Assembly (NCBI GenBank): GCA_009733775.1 | Contig: WOGZ01000398.1 | Span: 1 to 27,638 of the forward strand | From: Alectoria sarmentosa | Taxonomy: Eukaryota > Ascomycota > Lecanoromycetes > Lecanorales > Parmeliaceae | Reading direction: 5' to 3' | DNA length: 27,638 nucleotides | In this document: positions 1-9,052 of the stretch, one piece after another | Layout of the letters: every line of letters starts with the position of its first letter | Numbering within the stretch: the first letter of the stretch is position 1 | Made by a program: the position numbers and the translations under genes | The notes under the pieces: generated by a model | Told to the model about the DNA's origin: nothing | Database searches by the model: none | The model's input: only the letters and a program-made list of their open reading frames with translations

Positions 1-485
1 TGGACGGACTACGAACCGTTTATATAGCTTCAAATGGACCAGTTCAGGCCTTTGGACGGACGGTCTGGACCATCGGGCGCCCTGGCTTCAAGGGGAGCAG
101 TACGAAAGCGGTCGATTCTTACAAGAAGACGCCCTTACATTATCACGCAATGATGGAAGGCTCGGTCTCAGAGGTGTTTGATCGGCTGTGCGAAGCTGGC
201 GTGGATCCAGACGCGGTCGACTCTTGGGGTATGACGGCCAAATATTACCTTACCCGCCCTCACATTGGTTCTCAGGAAATCGAGGAGACTACATGCTGGC
301 TTTGGGAGATGCATGGGCGATATGTGCTCCAGGAAATAAGCATTTGGTTCCAGCTTCGAGAGTCCAGTGCGCAATCAGCGAGGGACAATTTGCGATTCTT
401 TGCGAACATGAATAAGGCCTCGGAGAAGAACAAAAAGTGGTGGATTGTACCCGATGATGAGATGCCGACCGGTCGAGCAGGGTAG
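1..485 (+). CDS. 3' end of an ankyrin-repeat-type protein (5' truncated)
   Basis: The reading frame is open from base 3 to the stop at 483-485 and continues off the left edge, so only about 160 C-terminal residues are visible. Near the middle there is a TPLHYHAMMEG block followed by CEAGVDPDAVDSWGMTA. This has the ankyrin pattern (TPLHxA, then a helix pair ending in AGxDPxxxDxxGxTA). The tail after it is charged and rich in Trp and has no motif I recognise. The gene lies in the same orientation as, and upstream of, the STAND gene that begins near 1937. Ankyrin C-termini are common on fungal STAND/NLR proteins, so this could be the tail of a second such gene, but nothing visible proves a NACHT domain upstream. 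The boundary of the gene on the left is unknown. Confidence 0.5.
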   Translation, partial: DGLRTVYIASNGPVQAFGRTVWTIGRPGFKGSSTKAVDSYKKTPLHYHAMMEGSVSEVFDRLCEAGVDPDAVDSWGMTAKYYLTRPHIGSQEIEETTCWLWEMHGRYVLQEISIWFQLRESSAQSARDNLRFFANMNKASEKNKKWWIVPDDEMPTGRAG

Positions 486-1936
486 TTGCTTGTGGGGCAA
501 TACTGGATTCTTTGAGATATCATGTTCTAGATCACTTCCAGTCACGTTACTTGAACTCTTGAAAGATTCAGAATGGTTTCTGTGTAATGGCAGCAGCTAT
601 TGTTTTGAGCAAACAAATGCACCTTTTGATGAGTATTCATCCCTCCAATGTTGATTCCTTTTCGCTCCCGAATGGATGCTGCTGCGTTGCAAAGCCCTAA
701 TTGTTCTGTCGCTCCTTTCTTCACACTTCAACTATGCCTCAGCTCAATTCTAAAAACTTGGATGCTCTGGAAACGCCAATTGCGTTCGAGGGAGATTACT
801 CTGATGGAGATGCCTTCATTCTCAGGTGGTGATCAAAAGCTCAATTGTGTCAAAATATGGAGTAGGACACTTAATTGTATTGCTCTAAATGTGCTACGGA
901 AGAAAGAGCGATCTATGTACGGGCGCACTAGACGGGCGCCCTAGATGGTGCCAAGCCGCCAAGGCTTGGCGTCACGTGACCAAAATTTCAACAAATTGCT
1001 TGACTTTCACAGACTATGTGTATAGTACTACTAAATAGATTCATCCCATTGCCGCTACTCAGAAACAACTACACCACATGATAGTATACACACACCAGAG
1101 GAATGATAGTGCTTCCGTACAAGCATTGCTGCAGAATGGTGAACAAAAGCCTCTAATGCGAGAATCACTCAACCATGGTCTAGATGTAGCAAGACATCTA
1201 CTGTGGAAAATGGTGCTGCATCTTTATAATGTGAATGATCAGAGGCTAGCACGAGATTTGGCCGGTTGCAGCAAGGTTTCTTCCACAATGATGTGCGAGA
1301 CAGCAAAGGCGGGCCTCTATCCAACTGGCAGCTGCAGCAGGCCACATCTCCGCGGTGTAGTCCTTCGTCGCGCGTGGCACCACCCGGTGAGCAGTGGGTG
1401 GTGTTGATCAGATTCGATCTTGTGATAGAAAAAGTTTGGGGCCGAGAATCAACCATCTGAGTTATCAGTGGCGGACTCTTTTTTTACAGCACAGTCTTCC
1501 ACGTAGAGGCTGCCTGTCAATCAGCCCCAGGAGTGGTTAAGCCTTCTTCAGGCCACATGTTTCTTCGCATTGTCAGGAGACTCATGCCAACACCCGCCTC
1601 TTCATATGCTTGCTTCTAGCAGCATGATATGTCATTAGTGTCATATGCGGCTCTCCTCCCTGCAGTCTCGGTCATGAAACAGGCTTTCACGACAAACAAT
1701 TGGAGCGTTGCTCTGAACATATATTTCTCCTCTAACCATTCGGACATTATTGTGGTGTGTTAACCATTCGCCAGATTAAGAGAGCATGATGTAGTCAGAG
1801 GCCACAATTTGGGGATAACAGCCACGCGGAGATTTCTTGATACGGGCTACCTCACCTTTAAGCTCTTTTTCAGTCATCTCGTGTCGAAAGAGGCAGAAAG
1901 TGCACATGAATCGGGTGGGTGAATCTTCATTGGAAC
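486..1936. other. Intergenic stretch without a convincing gene
   Basis: No stretch shows sustained coding character on either strand. The short open frames here have no family motif and no splice context. The interval contains one arm of a long inverted repeat (about 848-979). It also contains a short palindrome at 951-971, where GCCAAGCC is mirrored by GGCTTGGC across a small loop. The rest I cannot assign. Confidence 0.5.
848..979 (-). repeat. Left arm of long inverted repeat flanking the STAND locus
   Basis: The reverse complement of this segment matches 6347-6468. Bases 891-929 are a perfect 39-bp match to 6386-6424. A 16-bp block (TCACGTGACGCCAAGC, here reversed at 964-979) matches at the inner end. 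Matching blocks containing AAGTGTCCTA lie toward the outer end. The middle contains an extra ~12 bp in this copy. Similarity may continue weakly past 979 toward the gene. I see no transposase. It could be a terminal inverted repeat of one large unit, or one of two independent copies of a short repeat in opposite orientations. Confidence 0.75.
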
Positions 1937-2941
1937 ATGGTAAGGCCATACCTCTAGGACCAATGATGACTCACACCAGATACTAAAATAAGCACAGTCA
2001 TCCCTAGAAGAGCTGTACCCAGGTACTGGCATAGGTCAATCCGTTGGAAGCTTCGAACCAGTCCTTGAGTATGTCCAATTTCGTTGTCTAATCCACACTG
2101 CTCTCGCTGATACCTACTCCAGTATTGTAGCAATACACGGCTTGAATCCAAAAGGCAGTAAGAACCACGCCAATAATACGTGGGAGGACGAGAAAAGCGG
2201 GAATCTATGGCTTCGGGACAGAATACCACATGCGCAACCTAAGGCTCGAATATTCCTCTACGAGTACAATTCAAGCCCCGTGTATGGAAGCTCTCAGGGA
2301 CGGTTCATCGACGAAGCAAATCAGTTCTTGGAGTGCTTACGCCTCAAAAGGAGGAAGAATCCAAAGCGTCCTCTATTGCTATTGGGGCATAGCTTGGGTG
2401 GCATATTAATCAAACAGGCTCTGGTAAACGCTTTCAGCAATCCCATATATCGCGATATTCAGGACGCCACTTACGGTCTCATATTTTTTGGGACACCCCA
2501 CGGCGGGCCAGGAGACGGTTGGCAAATCATGCTTGGAAAAGCTTCCGTCCGCATCGCGCAGTCGCTGCCTGGCAGAAATTCAAATGATATTATGGAAGCT
2601 TTGAGACAAGGGTCACTGTTCTCTCACACCTTGCAGGATCAGTGGAGACATCAACTTGATCATTACCAGATTGTGACTTTCTACGAAGGAATAGGAAATG
2701 TAAAAGCTTTCATTCTCGCAATTAGATATTGGGTGTACTAACGCTGAACAGGTCGTCCCACAACATTCTGCCACCTTGGGACTTCCAGGAGATCGTGAAA
2801 GTCAGATTAAGATCCAAGCAAAACACGGTGATATGTGTAGGTTTAATCCAGATGTGGCCATGGACAAGATGAACTACGAATTGGTTGAGGGAAACACACT
2901 TGAACTATGTGAAAGGGGTTGCGAGATCGATTTGCAATCAG
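1937..2941 (+). CDS. Serine-hydrolase (SesB/SERAC1-like) N-terminal module of the STAND gene
   Basis: Splicing three short introns gives a continuous product. The introns are about 1940-1997 (GTAAGG...ACAG), 2069-2122 (GTATGT...CCAG) and 2700-2751 (GTAAAA...TACTAAC...ACAG). The second junction creates VLDIVAIHGLNPKG, the expected first strand of this hydrolase family. The third joins to VVPQHSATLGLPGDRE, followed by MCRFNPD and YELVEGNTLELCERG, which are typical of the end of this domain. The nucleophile motif GHSLG is at 2385-2399 (Ser codon 2391-2393), and GTPHGG lies about 35 residues later. The start is uncertain: the only in-frame ATG I find (1937-1939) directly abuts the proposed first intron. 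A donor CAG|GTGAGA near 2941/2942 suggests another intron after it. The fold assignment is confident; the exact exons are less so. Confidence 0.6.
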
Positions 2942-3232
2942 GTGAGAGAAATTCCACGATCGAAGCATTGCACGAGGCGGGACCGAATCCACTGTCTCCG
3001 ACAGTCTTCCACTAGAACTTCTGCGCGACAAAAACCCCCAGCCCGATTCCTCGTTTACTTTCCACATCTGGGAAGAAGACGACCTTGGACGAAGACTTCG
3101 TCTGCCCAAATAAGGGGAGAACGGCGCAGAGTGGGACATCATCTCATCTCGCTATCCATGGTCCGTCCGGTCTGGGAAGCATCTGGGATGTTCTTCTCGA
3201 ACTCATCTTGTTCAATGACTGACTTCTGTCAA

Positions 3233-3773
3233 AAGGCAATAGGGTGAAACAGGAACAATACGAATGTGAGTCTGCTATCGATACCCCCCCTGGTACCTGA
3301 ATTACATAGCTAAAGAGGGTTCAGTTCTGTTGCAAAGCCTTGAACCTCATGGTCGAAATCCTCGTCGGTATCGTATCTCTCAAGCTCATCCAGAGAGCTT
3401 CCGATGGATCTGGGACACCCAGAATTCGAGGCTTGTTTTCGGGAATTGGCTACGCAGCGAAGATCCCATATTCTGGATCTCTGGAAAACCAGGGGCAGGC
3501 AAGTCGACGCTGATGAAGCACTTAACGGACAGCGAGCAGACAGTGAGCCTCCTGTCCAGGAAGTCAGACGCCATCATTATTGTCCACTATTTCTTTCACG
3601 AGCTAGGCGAGCCACAGGAGAAGCATTTTGGAGGTTTCCTGCACGCCATGGTATACCAACTGCTCATCGGCTTTCATGAAAAAAACCAAAGCGCCCTTTC
3701 CCAGCTCTACGAATCGCTCAGGCCATATCTGCATCTGACCATTCCTTCCAAAGCTGCCTTGCCGGATGAATAA
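3233..3773 (+). CDS. P-loop half of the NACHT domain, ends at premature TAA
   Basis: An intron at 3266-3324 (GTGAGT...TTCAG) joins a short exon ending KQEQYE to FLLQSLEPHGRNPRRYRI. This fits the usual linker before a fungal NACHT domain. The product continues through HPESFRWIWD and FWISGKPGAGKSTLMKHL (Walker A) to VHYFFHELGE and MVYQLLIGFHEKNQ, all characteristic of this NTPase family. It then stops at TAA (3771-3773) after ALPDE. The next codons, LMTILQRF, continue the same domain in the same frame. The 5' boundary near 3233 is a guess based on the acceptor AAAAG. On its own this fragment lacks Walker B, so it should be inactive as an NTPase. Confidence 0.5.
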
Positions 3774-3776
3774 TTG

Positions 3777-5570
3777 ATGACAATACTCCAAAGGTTTGTT
3801 GCAGAGTGCAAAGAAACAGTGAGGGTAACTTTATTCATTGACGGTTTTGATGAGTGCGATGGAGATAATCGTGAACAACTGGACTTTTTGACAGCTTGGG
3901 TCCGGTCCTCGTCGGGCAAGAAGCTTTCCGTCAAAGCTTGCATTGCCAGCCGGATCGAATCGCAGATAGAACTTCGTCTTTCGAATGAGCCCACCTTTGC
4001 AATTCACCAGTTCACAGAACATGACATCTCGACCTATGTTACCGAAAGGTTGGGAAAAGCTTGGGACTTAATGGCCCGACAGCCAGATGGTACAAAAGCA
4101 GAATTCGATCAAGGTCTCATCGACAAGGTTGTTGGAAAAGCTGAAGGTGTCTTCATTTGGGTCACTGTTGTAGTCTCTCAGCTCGTTGTGGCCATAGAGG
4201 AAGAGGCCGGAGTTGCAGATCTCCACAGACTGTTAGCGGATCTACCAGAGGGTGTCGAAAAGATGTATGCAAGTGTCCTCGACAAAATAGAACAGAGACA
4301 CTGGCCTGACACAATCAACTTTCTTCGGCTTCTTCAAGAACAAAGTCTTGGTCATTTGCGAGGATGCGGCGGTGCGGAAACCTTACTCGAATTTGGTGCT
4401 GCCATCCAGGACCCTACGAGTGCTATTTCGTGCAAAGCGTTCTTTGAAGAAGGTTTTACCATCGACGAGGTTGACCTCCCACATCATCAGTGCGCGCAGG
4501 TGAGACGTCGGTTGCTGCGCAGCTGCCGAGGTCTTGTTGAGATCGAGGACACTGAAGACCTTCCGAGCGCTAGAGTTACTCTTCTACATCGAACCGTTGA
4601 AGAATACGTTATTAGAAGCCAGATCTTTCAGAAAATGATTGACAAGATAGAAAACAAACTCCTGAGAGACCCCGCCGTTGCTCTTATGGCTATGAAGTTG
4701 TGCCTGCTGAAGGTCTATTCAGAGGACACACAAGATCGCTATGAGTCTTTGGAATTCAAAAGGCGGTATTCTCTTATTACCGCTTTCTTTCTCGCGATGG
4801 AAGCTGCCGAAAGAAGTACTAAATGTTCGCAACATCTCTACATCGAGGAATTGGATCGCGTCCTCTCTGTTTCCCATCCAGACTGGACCAACTCGTGCTA
4901 CGAATCGGGATACACAATCGGGATTCCCCCAGACTGGAATACGAATTTATTATCTCTGGCTACTAAGCACAACCTTTTCTTCTATATTCAACAGCAGATC
5001 AGAACCAATGGAAAAGGCATAATTGAGAAAGCTCATGGTCGACCTGTACTCTTTTACGCTTTTGATGATATGTATCATTTTGATCTGGATGCAATTTCAA
5101 CCTACGAATTGTTGCTCAACGCTGGTGCCAATCCAATGGATACTTTTGGAACGGATACTGTATGGTCATTCACGATGATGAGAGTGGGCAAAAACCTAGG
5201 CGATCTCCATGATCGCCCTCACTTCGACAAGCTTTTCAGGCTCATGCTTGAACTTGGAGCAGCATCGACCCAGCGCGTTTTTCGCCATGACGAAACAAAT
5301 CCATTTCGCACCGATCAAAGTTGGTGGGAAAAAGAGCCGACCAAGCTTTCCAGTACAGTCTTCCACGTAACCCTTTCCTTCCTTACGCCGTGGACGAAGC
5401 TTCACAAATCGCTCCTCAGCTCGTTTGTAGATCACTGCGACGATTTCGAGGCGACCGACTCGGATGGTGTTGGAATCCAAGACTGGGCGGACCATCTCGA
5501 CCCAGAGATGGGGGCTTTCCTTCGACAGGAAATCGCAGCGAAGCCACGTAATAGACTTCGGAAACGCTGA
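3777..5570 (+). CDS. Walker B, winged-helix and degenerate ankyrin part of the STAND protein
   Basis: This is a single open frame of 598 codons including the stop, in the same frame as the fragment ending at 3773. The ATG at 3777 immediately follows the in-frame TAA and one TTG codon. Walker B (LFIDGFDECDGD) is at residues ~19-30. Sensor-like CIASRIE, then QFTEHDISTYV and KAEGVFIWVTVVV, follow in the usual NACHT order. LPEGVEKMYASVLDKI and LLEFGAAIQDP mark the winged-helix-like region, and LLHRTVEEYV its end. Near residue 440 YELLLNAGANPMDTFG looks like one degenerate ankyrin repeat. The last ~130 residues are unassigned. Without the P-loop half this part is unlikely to bind nucleotide. The ~1.8 kb without any stop argues that the upstream nonsense change is recent. 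Confidence 0.65.
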   Translation: MTILQRFVAECKETVRVTLFIDGFDECDGDNREQLDFLTAWVRSSSGKKLSVKACIASRIESQIELRLSNEPTFAIHQFTEHDISTYVTERLGKAWDLMARQPDGTKAEFDQGLIDKVVGKAEGVFIWVTVVVSQLVVAIEEEAGVADLHRLLADLPEGVEKMYASVLDKIEQRHWPDTINFLRLLQEQSLGHLRGCGGAETLLEFGAAIQDPTSAISCKAFFEEGFTIDEVDLPHHQCAQVRRRLLRSCRGLVEIEDTEDLPSARVTLLHRTVEEYVIRSQIFQKMIDKIENKLLRDPAVALMAMKLCLLKVYSEDTQDRYESLEFKRRYSLITAFFLAMEAAERSTKCSQHLYIEELDRVLSVSHPDWTNSCYESGYTIGIPPDWNTNLLSLATKHNLFFYIQQQIRTNGKGIIEKAHGRPVLFYAFDDMYHFDLDAISTYELLLNAGANPMDTFGTDTVWSFTMMRVGKNLGDLHDRPHFDKLFRLMLELGAASTQRVFRHDETNPFRTDQSWWEKEPTKLSSTVFHVTLSFLTPWTKLHKSLLSSFVDHCDDFEATDSDGVGIQDWADHLDPEMGAFLRQEIAAKPRNRLRKR

Positions 5571-7171
5571 GCTAAGGGTCTCTGTTGGAGCTATCAGGAG
5601 GAGTGCTGGGGAGGCTCGATCGGTTTGGATGCTTGGTTGTGTGTGAGCCCAATTGTATCTGCTTAGAGCTTTCGCGACGGGGGGCAAATCCATAGCTTCC
5701 GTGACAAAGAGATGAACGACCCTCTGTACGTCCAATCATGCTACAAGCAAATTTGTTGGACTACTGATCAGCATTAGAGGGTGTTGCTCTTTGAACGACA
5801 GGCACAGTGACACTTCAAGACTGAATCCGTGTTTGGACCTGTGCGTACGAGGGCAGTGAGAATTTCTTCTCTGAATATTTATTTCGATCCATTATCCTCG
5901 ATGCTCATCATCCCTCCCTGTAGCCTATTGTATATTGATCAAACGCTCGACTGACAAGCAGCCCGAGGCACCAACTCCCGTCTCGAGTCCTCCACACGGA
6001 CACCCCACATTGATTCGTAGAATATCAATGTGTCTGGCTCGACGGCGGAGCACGCAACCATAGATGCGAGAACCACTGCGCCCTCCGACGAGCACCCTTA
6101 TAAAAGCTCAGATCAAAAATAATGCGAACGACAACAGGGTTTCAAGATGGTGGCTAATGAATATTATGGAAATAGCAGCATGCATGTTATCCTTCAAGCA
6201 AGATGGGAGATCTCAGCGAGAAGCGCGAAGTGGAGGATTGGAGGACTGTGCGCCTGTAAAGTTGTGTGCAATGGAAAGGAATCTGGTCTTGATACAATCA
6301 ACGCGGTTACACAGGAGGATGCAAACGTTAGGTGTTGGAATTCGGGTCACGTGACGCCAAGCCTCGATGGTCACGTGCGCGCATCAGTGCGCCCGTACAT
6401 AGATCGCTCTTTCTTCCGTAGCACTCTTAGAGCATCTACAACTAAGTGTCCTATATCATATTTCCACATTAGGTGGACCGAGGACGTGAAATTGGCGATC
6501 GTTGGCGTAGCTCAGCCATGACTTGACATTAATGCAGTCTTGTTTGGCCACCGCCTACCCACACCTGTAGATAGCTTTACTTTACTCCAGGTCTATGCTG
6601 CTAGAAGCATGGGGGTTGCTGAGCGCTGGGGCATGGGAATATGCTTGTTAAGGCCTGCTAGCACGGGCTTTGAGGGGGCCCGATCACGATTTTTTTTGTA
6701 TAGCTTCATGTGTGCTGGTGATGTGTTTGTTCTAGTCAATAATGAGACACTAATGCTTACCGGTCTCGTGTTGGGGGAGTGGCTTCGTTGTTGGTTCGAG
6801 GAGCTGGAAATATGAGAATTGTCTCGCGGAAATTCGTTGGTGAGGATTCATTGTAAGATTCACTACAGCACTTGCCTTGGGCGTCCTTGCCTGCTACACG
6901 CTCGCTCAAGATACTCTGGCAACCGCTACTGGAACTGCCAAGGGTGGGTCGGATGTGTCTAATGGTCTTTCCTCGCGGAGCCACTTGGTCGTCCAACCCT
7001 GATTCACTCTCAGAGCTCATCCCAGCGCTCCTTCCTCGTCTTCCGTTGACTTTTCGATCAATGCTCACTTCTGATTTTGACTTTACTTATAAGGCATGAT
7101 CATCCATATTCCTACCTTTCAAACCCTCTTGATATTTCGTCATCCTATAAACTTTCTCTCATTCACATATC
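5571..7171. other. Intergenic region with right inverted-repeat arm and promoter of the next gene
   Basis: No frame shows family motifs or convincing splice structure. The segment holds the right arm of the long inverted repeat (6347-6468). The last ~100 bases before 7172 are AT- and pyrimidine-rich with a TTATAA-like box at about 7087, compatible with a core promoter for the gene starting at 7172. The remainder is unassigned. Confidence 0.45.
6347..6468 (+). repeat. Right arm of long inverted repeat flanking the STAND locus
   Basis: This segment is the reverse-complement counterpart of 848-979. It starts with TCACGTGACGCCAAGC (6347-6362), shares the perfect 39-bp core at 6386-6424, and continues in similar sequence to CTAAGTGTCC and beyond. 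Compared with the left arm it lacks ~12 bp in the spacer and has a second CACGTG at about 6372. The inner ends of the two arms lie about 5.4 kb apart, with the STAND gene between them. Confidence 0.75.
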
Positions 7172-8400
7172 ATGTCTCCTAATGCCTCGGGCTCACTCCA
7201 TACTTTTGAGACGAGGGCGGCGCCTAATCCTAATGGCGTAGACGTCGAGTCAAGCACTTCCAACCTCCACCCAGCTTCTACTTATAACAACAGCGTCCAA
7301 AGACCGGAGTCCAGTAGAGCTTCGAGACCACCATCCTATACTAGGACTGCCCCGCTTGACGATCCCTTCCGGGATGGAGATACGCCTGTGGGAATTTTCG
7401 ACCCCAACGATCGTGATGTCCAGGAGGGCCTTAAACCCGCAACAGCTACTCATGAGGACCCTCCTGCAGTTGCAACGGCTGACCTCGTCGACTCTCCGCC
7501 GCCAGAGTCTACTGTGGATGCCGATGCCGATGCCGACGTCGAGATGGTCCTCGACGAAAGCCTTCTTTCACCTCCACCTCTCCCTCCCCGACCATCTGCT
7601 CTCAAGAGAGGCTTGCAGATACCATCACGCTTCAACACTATCACCTGGGGCTTCTCTTTCCCAAATGTTTTGGCGGAGCAAGGAGTCACCGAGTTGCAAT
7701 GGAAGTGGTTCAAGCGCGAGCTGAAGGCTTTTGCATCGATGAGCAAGTCACAGTGGGCAACGATCCTACTTTGCTCCAATTTTATTGGCTATCATTTCGC
7801 ATTTCCAGTAGGTCAGTCTCACAGTATCGCTAGGTCTCGTTCGGTGTTGTTAAATTCGAGCCAGGTACTTTTATCGGTGCTTTTGTCCATCATAAAATGC
7901 AAAAGAACGCAGAGCATGCGAATTTTCTCCTAGCATATCGAAGTGGAATAGTGAAAGCATTTGAAGATCGGTGGAACGACCACTGTTTTCGACCACTGGG
8001 TCTACAGATTCGCGTTGAACCCCCGGGCATTGGCAAGATGAACGGTATGGATGTGGCGTCATCGAAGCTTTTCAGGTACCAACAAAAGATGGGCATCTCT
8101 TCTCTTGCGCCGGGCATCGCTTCAAGGCATGGTGATGAGAAAGAGTACAAATATCAGTCCAAGGAGGATCGCTATCGCATGAAGGCGGCGCGCAAAGTCC
8201 GTATTGTCGTTCTACCTCTCAATCCCACGAAGGGGTCTGGCTCTTTGTTCTCACCGCAAACTATGACGGGTTTGGAGAGTCACAATGATCAGAGTCAGGG
8301 AATTACCACGAGGGCTGGCCCTTCAGTCCAAGACCTTGCTGGCATGAACCAAAAACTGTCCGGCTACGAGAGCCATTATCGTACCCGAACTACTGCTTAG
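7172..8400 (+). CDS. Conserved-looking orphan fungal protein, 391 aa
   Basis: There are two exons, 7172-7811 and 7865-8400. The intron is 7812-7864 (GTCAGT...CCAG, 53 nt); splicing joins FAFPVG to TFIGAFVHHKMQ and restores the frame. The first ~145 residues are disordered, rich in Pro and Ser, with a DADADAD run coded by GATGCC repeats near 7520-7543 and a PPPLPPRP proline block. A folded core follows from about residue 150, with ITWGFSFPNVLAEQGV, WKWFKRELKAF and a moderately hydrophobic, glycine-rich stretch (WATILLCSNFIGYHFAFPV then GTFIGAFV, residues ~195-222). That stretch could be a membrane hairpin or a buried helix pair. A charged core and a low-complexity tail complete it. I do not recognise the family and assign no function. 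The in-frame ATG at 7172 opens the frame in good context (ATCATGTCT). Confidence 0.7.
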
Positions 8401-9052
8401 GTTATTGCTTCGTCGCTCCAGAGGTAATTATGCTCGCAGGGTCTGTTTTGTGGCAGTTTGGAGGACAACGCTGAAACCGCTACGTCTCTTGCCCGAGCTC
8501 CTACAACGCACCAGGGTGGTGGTCGCTGGTGATCATAGGGGTTCATAGTTGTTGTAAGCCTCAGTATTAAGTGAAGTTGGTCATGAGACGAGATGGAGGA
8601 TTGTGGGCACCATGCGAACGGCGGAAGCTGTAGACCTGGTCCTTCAATGCTTTTAGACACCCCTCTGGAACTAGCTAGAAATCTCCTCCTTCTTGACGAC
8701 TAAGAAGAAGGACCTTAAGCTGATGAACTAGGGTTGAGCGCGAGACTTGTCAGACAACATGACGCCCATACGCCCATATTGTGCATGGAAAAAGACTGTG
8801 CAGCCAACGTGACTTCTGATGCCAAGTCTTTTCAGCCCTATGCACTCCAACCTTTCAGAGGATCAGCGTGCAGGTATTCTACATACAAATAACAGGTGAA
8901 AGACTTCTTGAGCTCTTCTTCCTCAGCACTCACACGCTAACAATGCGAGTCATTCTCGCGCTCACACTTTTACCACGCCTACCGCAAACATCTCTTCTGC
9001 TATCAGGAAATGGAGGCTAGCTATCAGCATAAGAGGCGCTGCTTCAACAGCC
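8401..9052. other. Intergenic, upstream region of NTE1
   Basis: I see no gene in this 650-base stretch. A short imperfect inverted repeat (CTTCTT...AAGAAG) sits near 8689-8708. The interval presumably contains the terminator of the preceding gene and the NTE1 promoter, but I cannot point to a specific element. Confidence 0.4.

Larger units (their letters stand above)
1937..5570 (+). pseudogene. STAND/NLR-like gene: serine hydrolase - NACHT - winged helix - ankyrin, interrupted by TAA
   Basis: Read together, the pieces give the architecture of a fungal STAND (NLR-like) protein. An N-terminal alpha/beta-hydrolase effector of the SesB/SERAC1 type comes first. It is followed by a NACHT-type NTPase with Walker A GKPGAGKS (3483-3506) and Walker B LFIDGFDECDGD (3831-3866), then a winged-helix-like segment, and a C-terminus with a degenerate ankyrin repeat. 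Such proteins are associated with heterokaryon incompatibility and innate-immunity-like functions in fungi; that role is inference here. The frame is broken by TAA at 3771-3773. The linker between hydrolase and NACHT (about 2942-3232) has no clean single exon model that I can build. I therefore treat the whole as a probable pseudogene, or as a gene split into two products. Inverted repeats lie on both sides. Confidence 0.65.

Noticed and set aside
1078..1407. 109-codon open frame in the left intergenic region
   Set aside because: No motif, no splice context, and codon composition unlike neighbouring genes.
1491..5370. Shared 15-mer ACAGTCTTCCACGTA near 1491 and 5355
   Set aside because: One pair of this length is expected by chance at a rate near one per few windows of this size, and flanks do not match.
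5196..5735. 179-codon minus-strand open frame
   Set aside because: It is antisense to the C-terminal part of the STAND gene, with no motif and no independent support.
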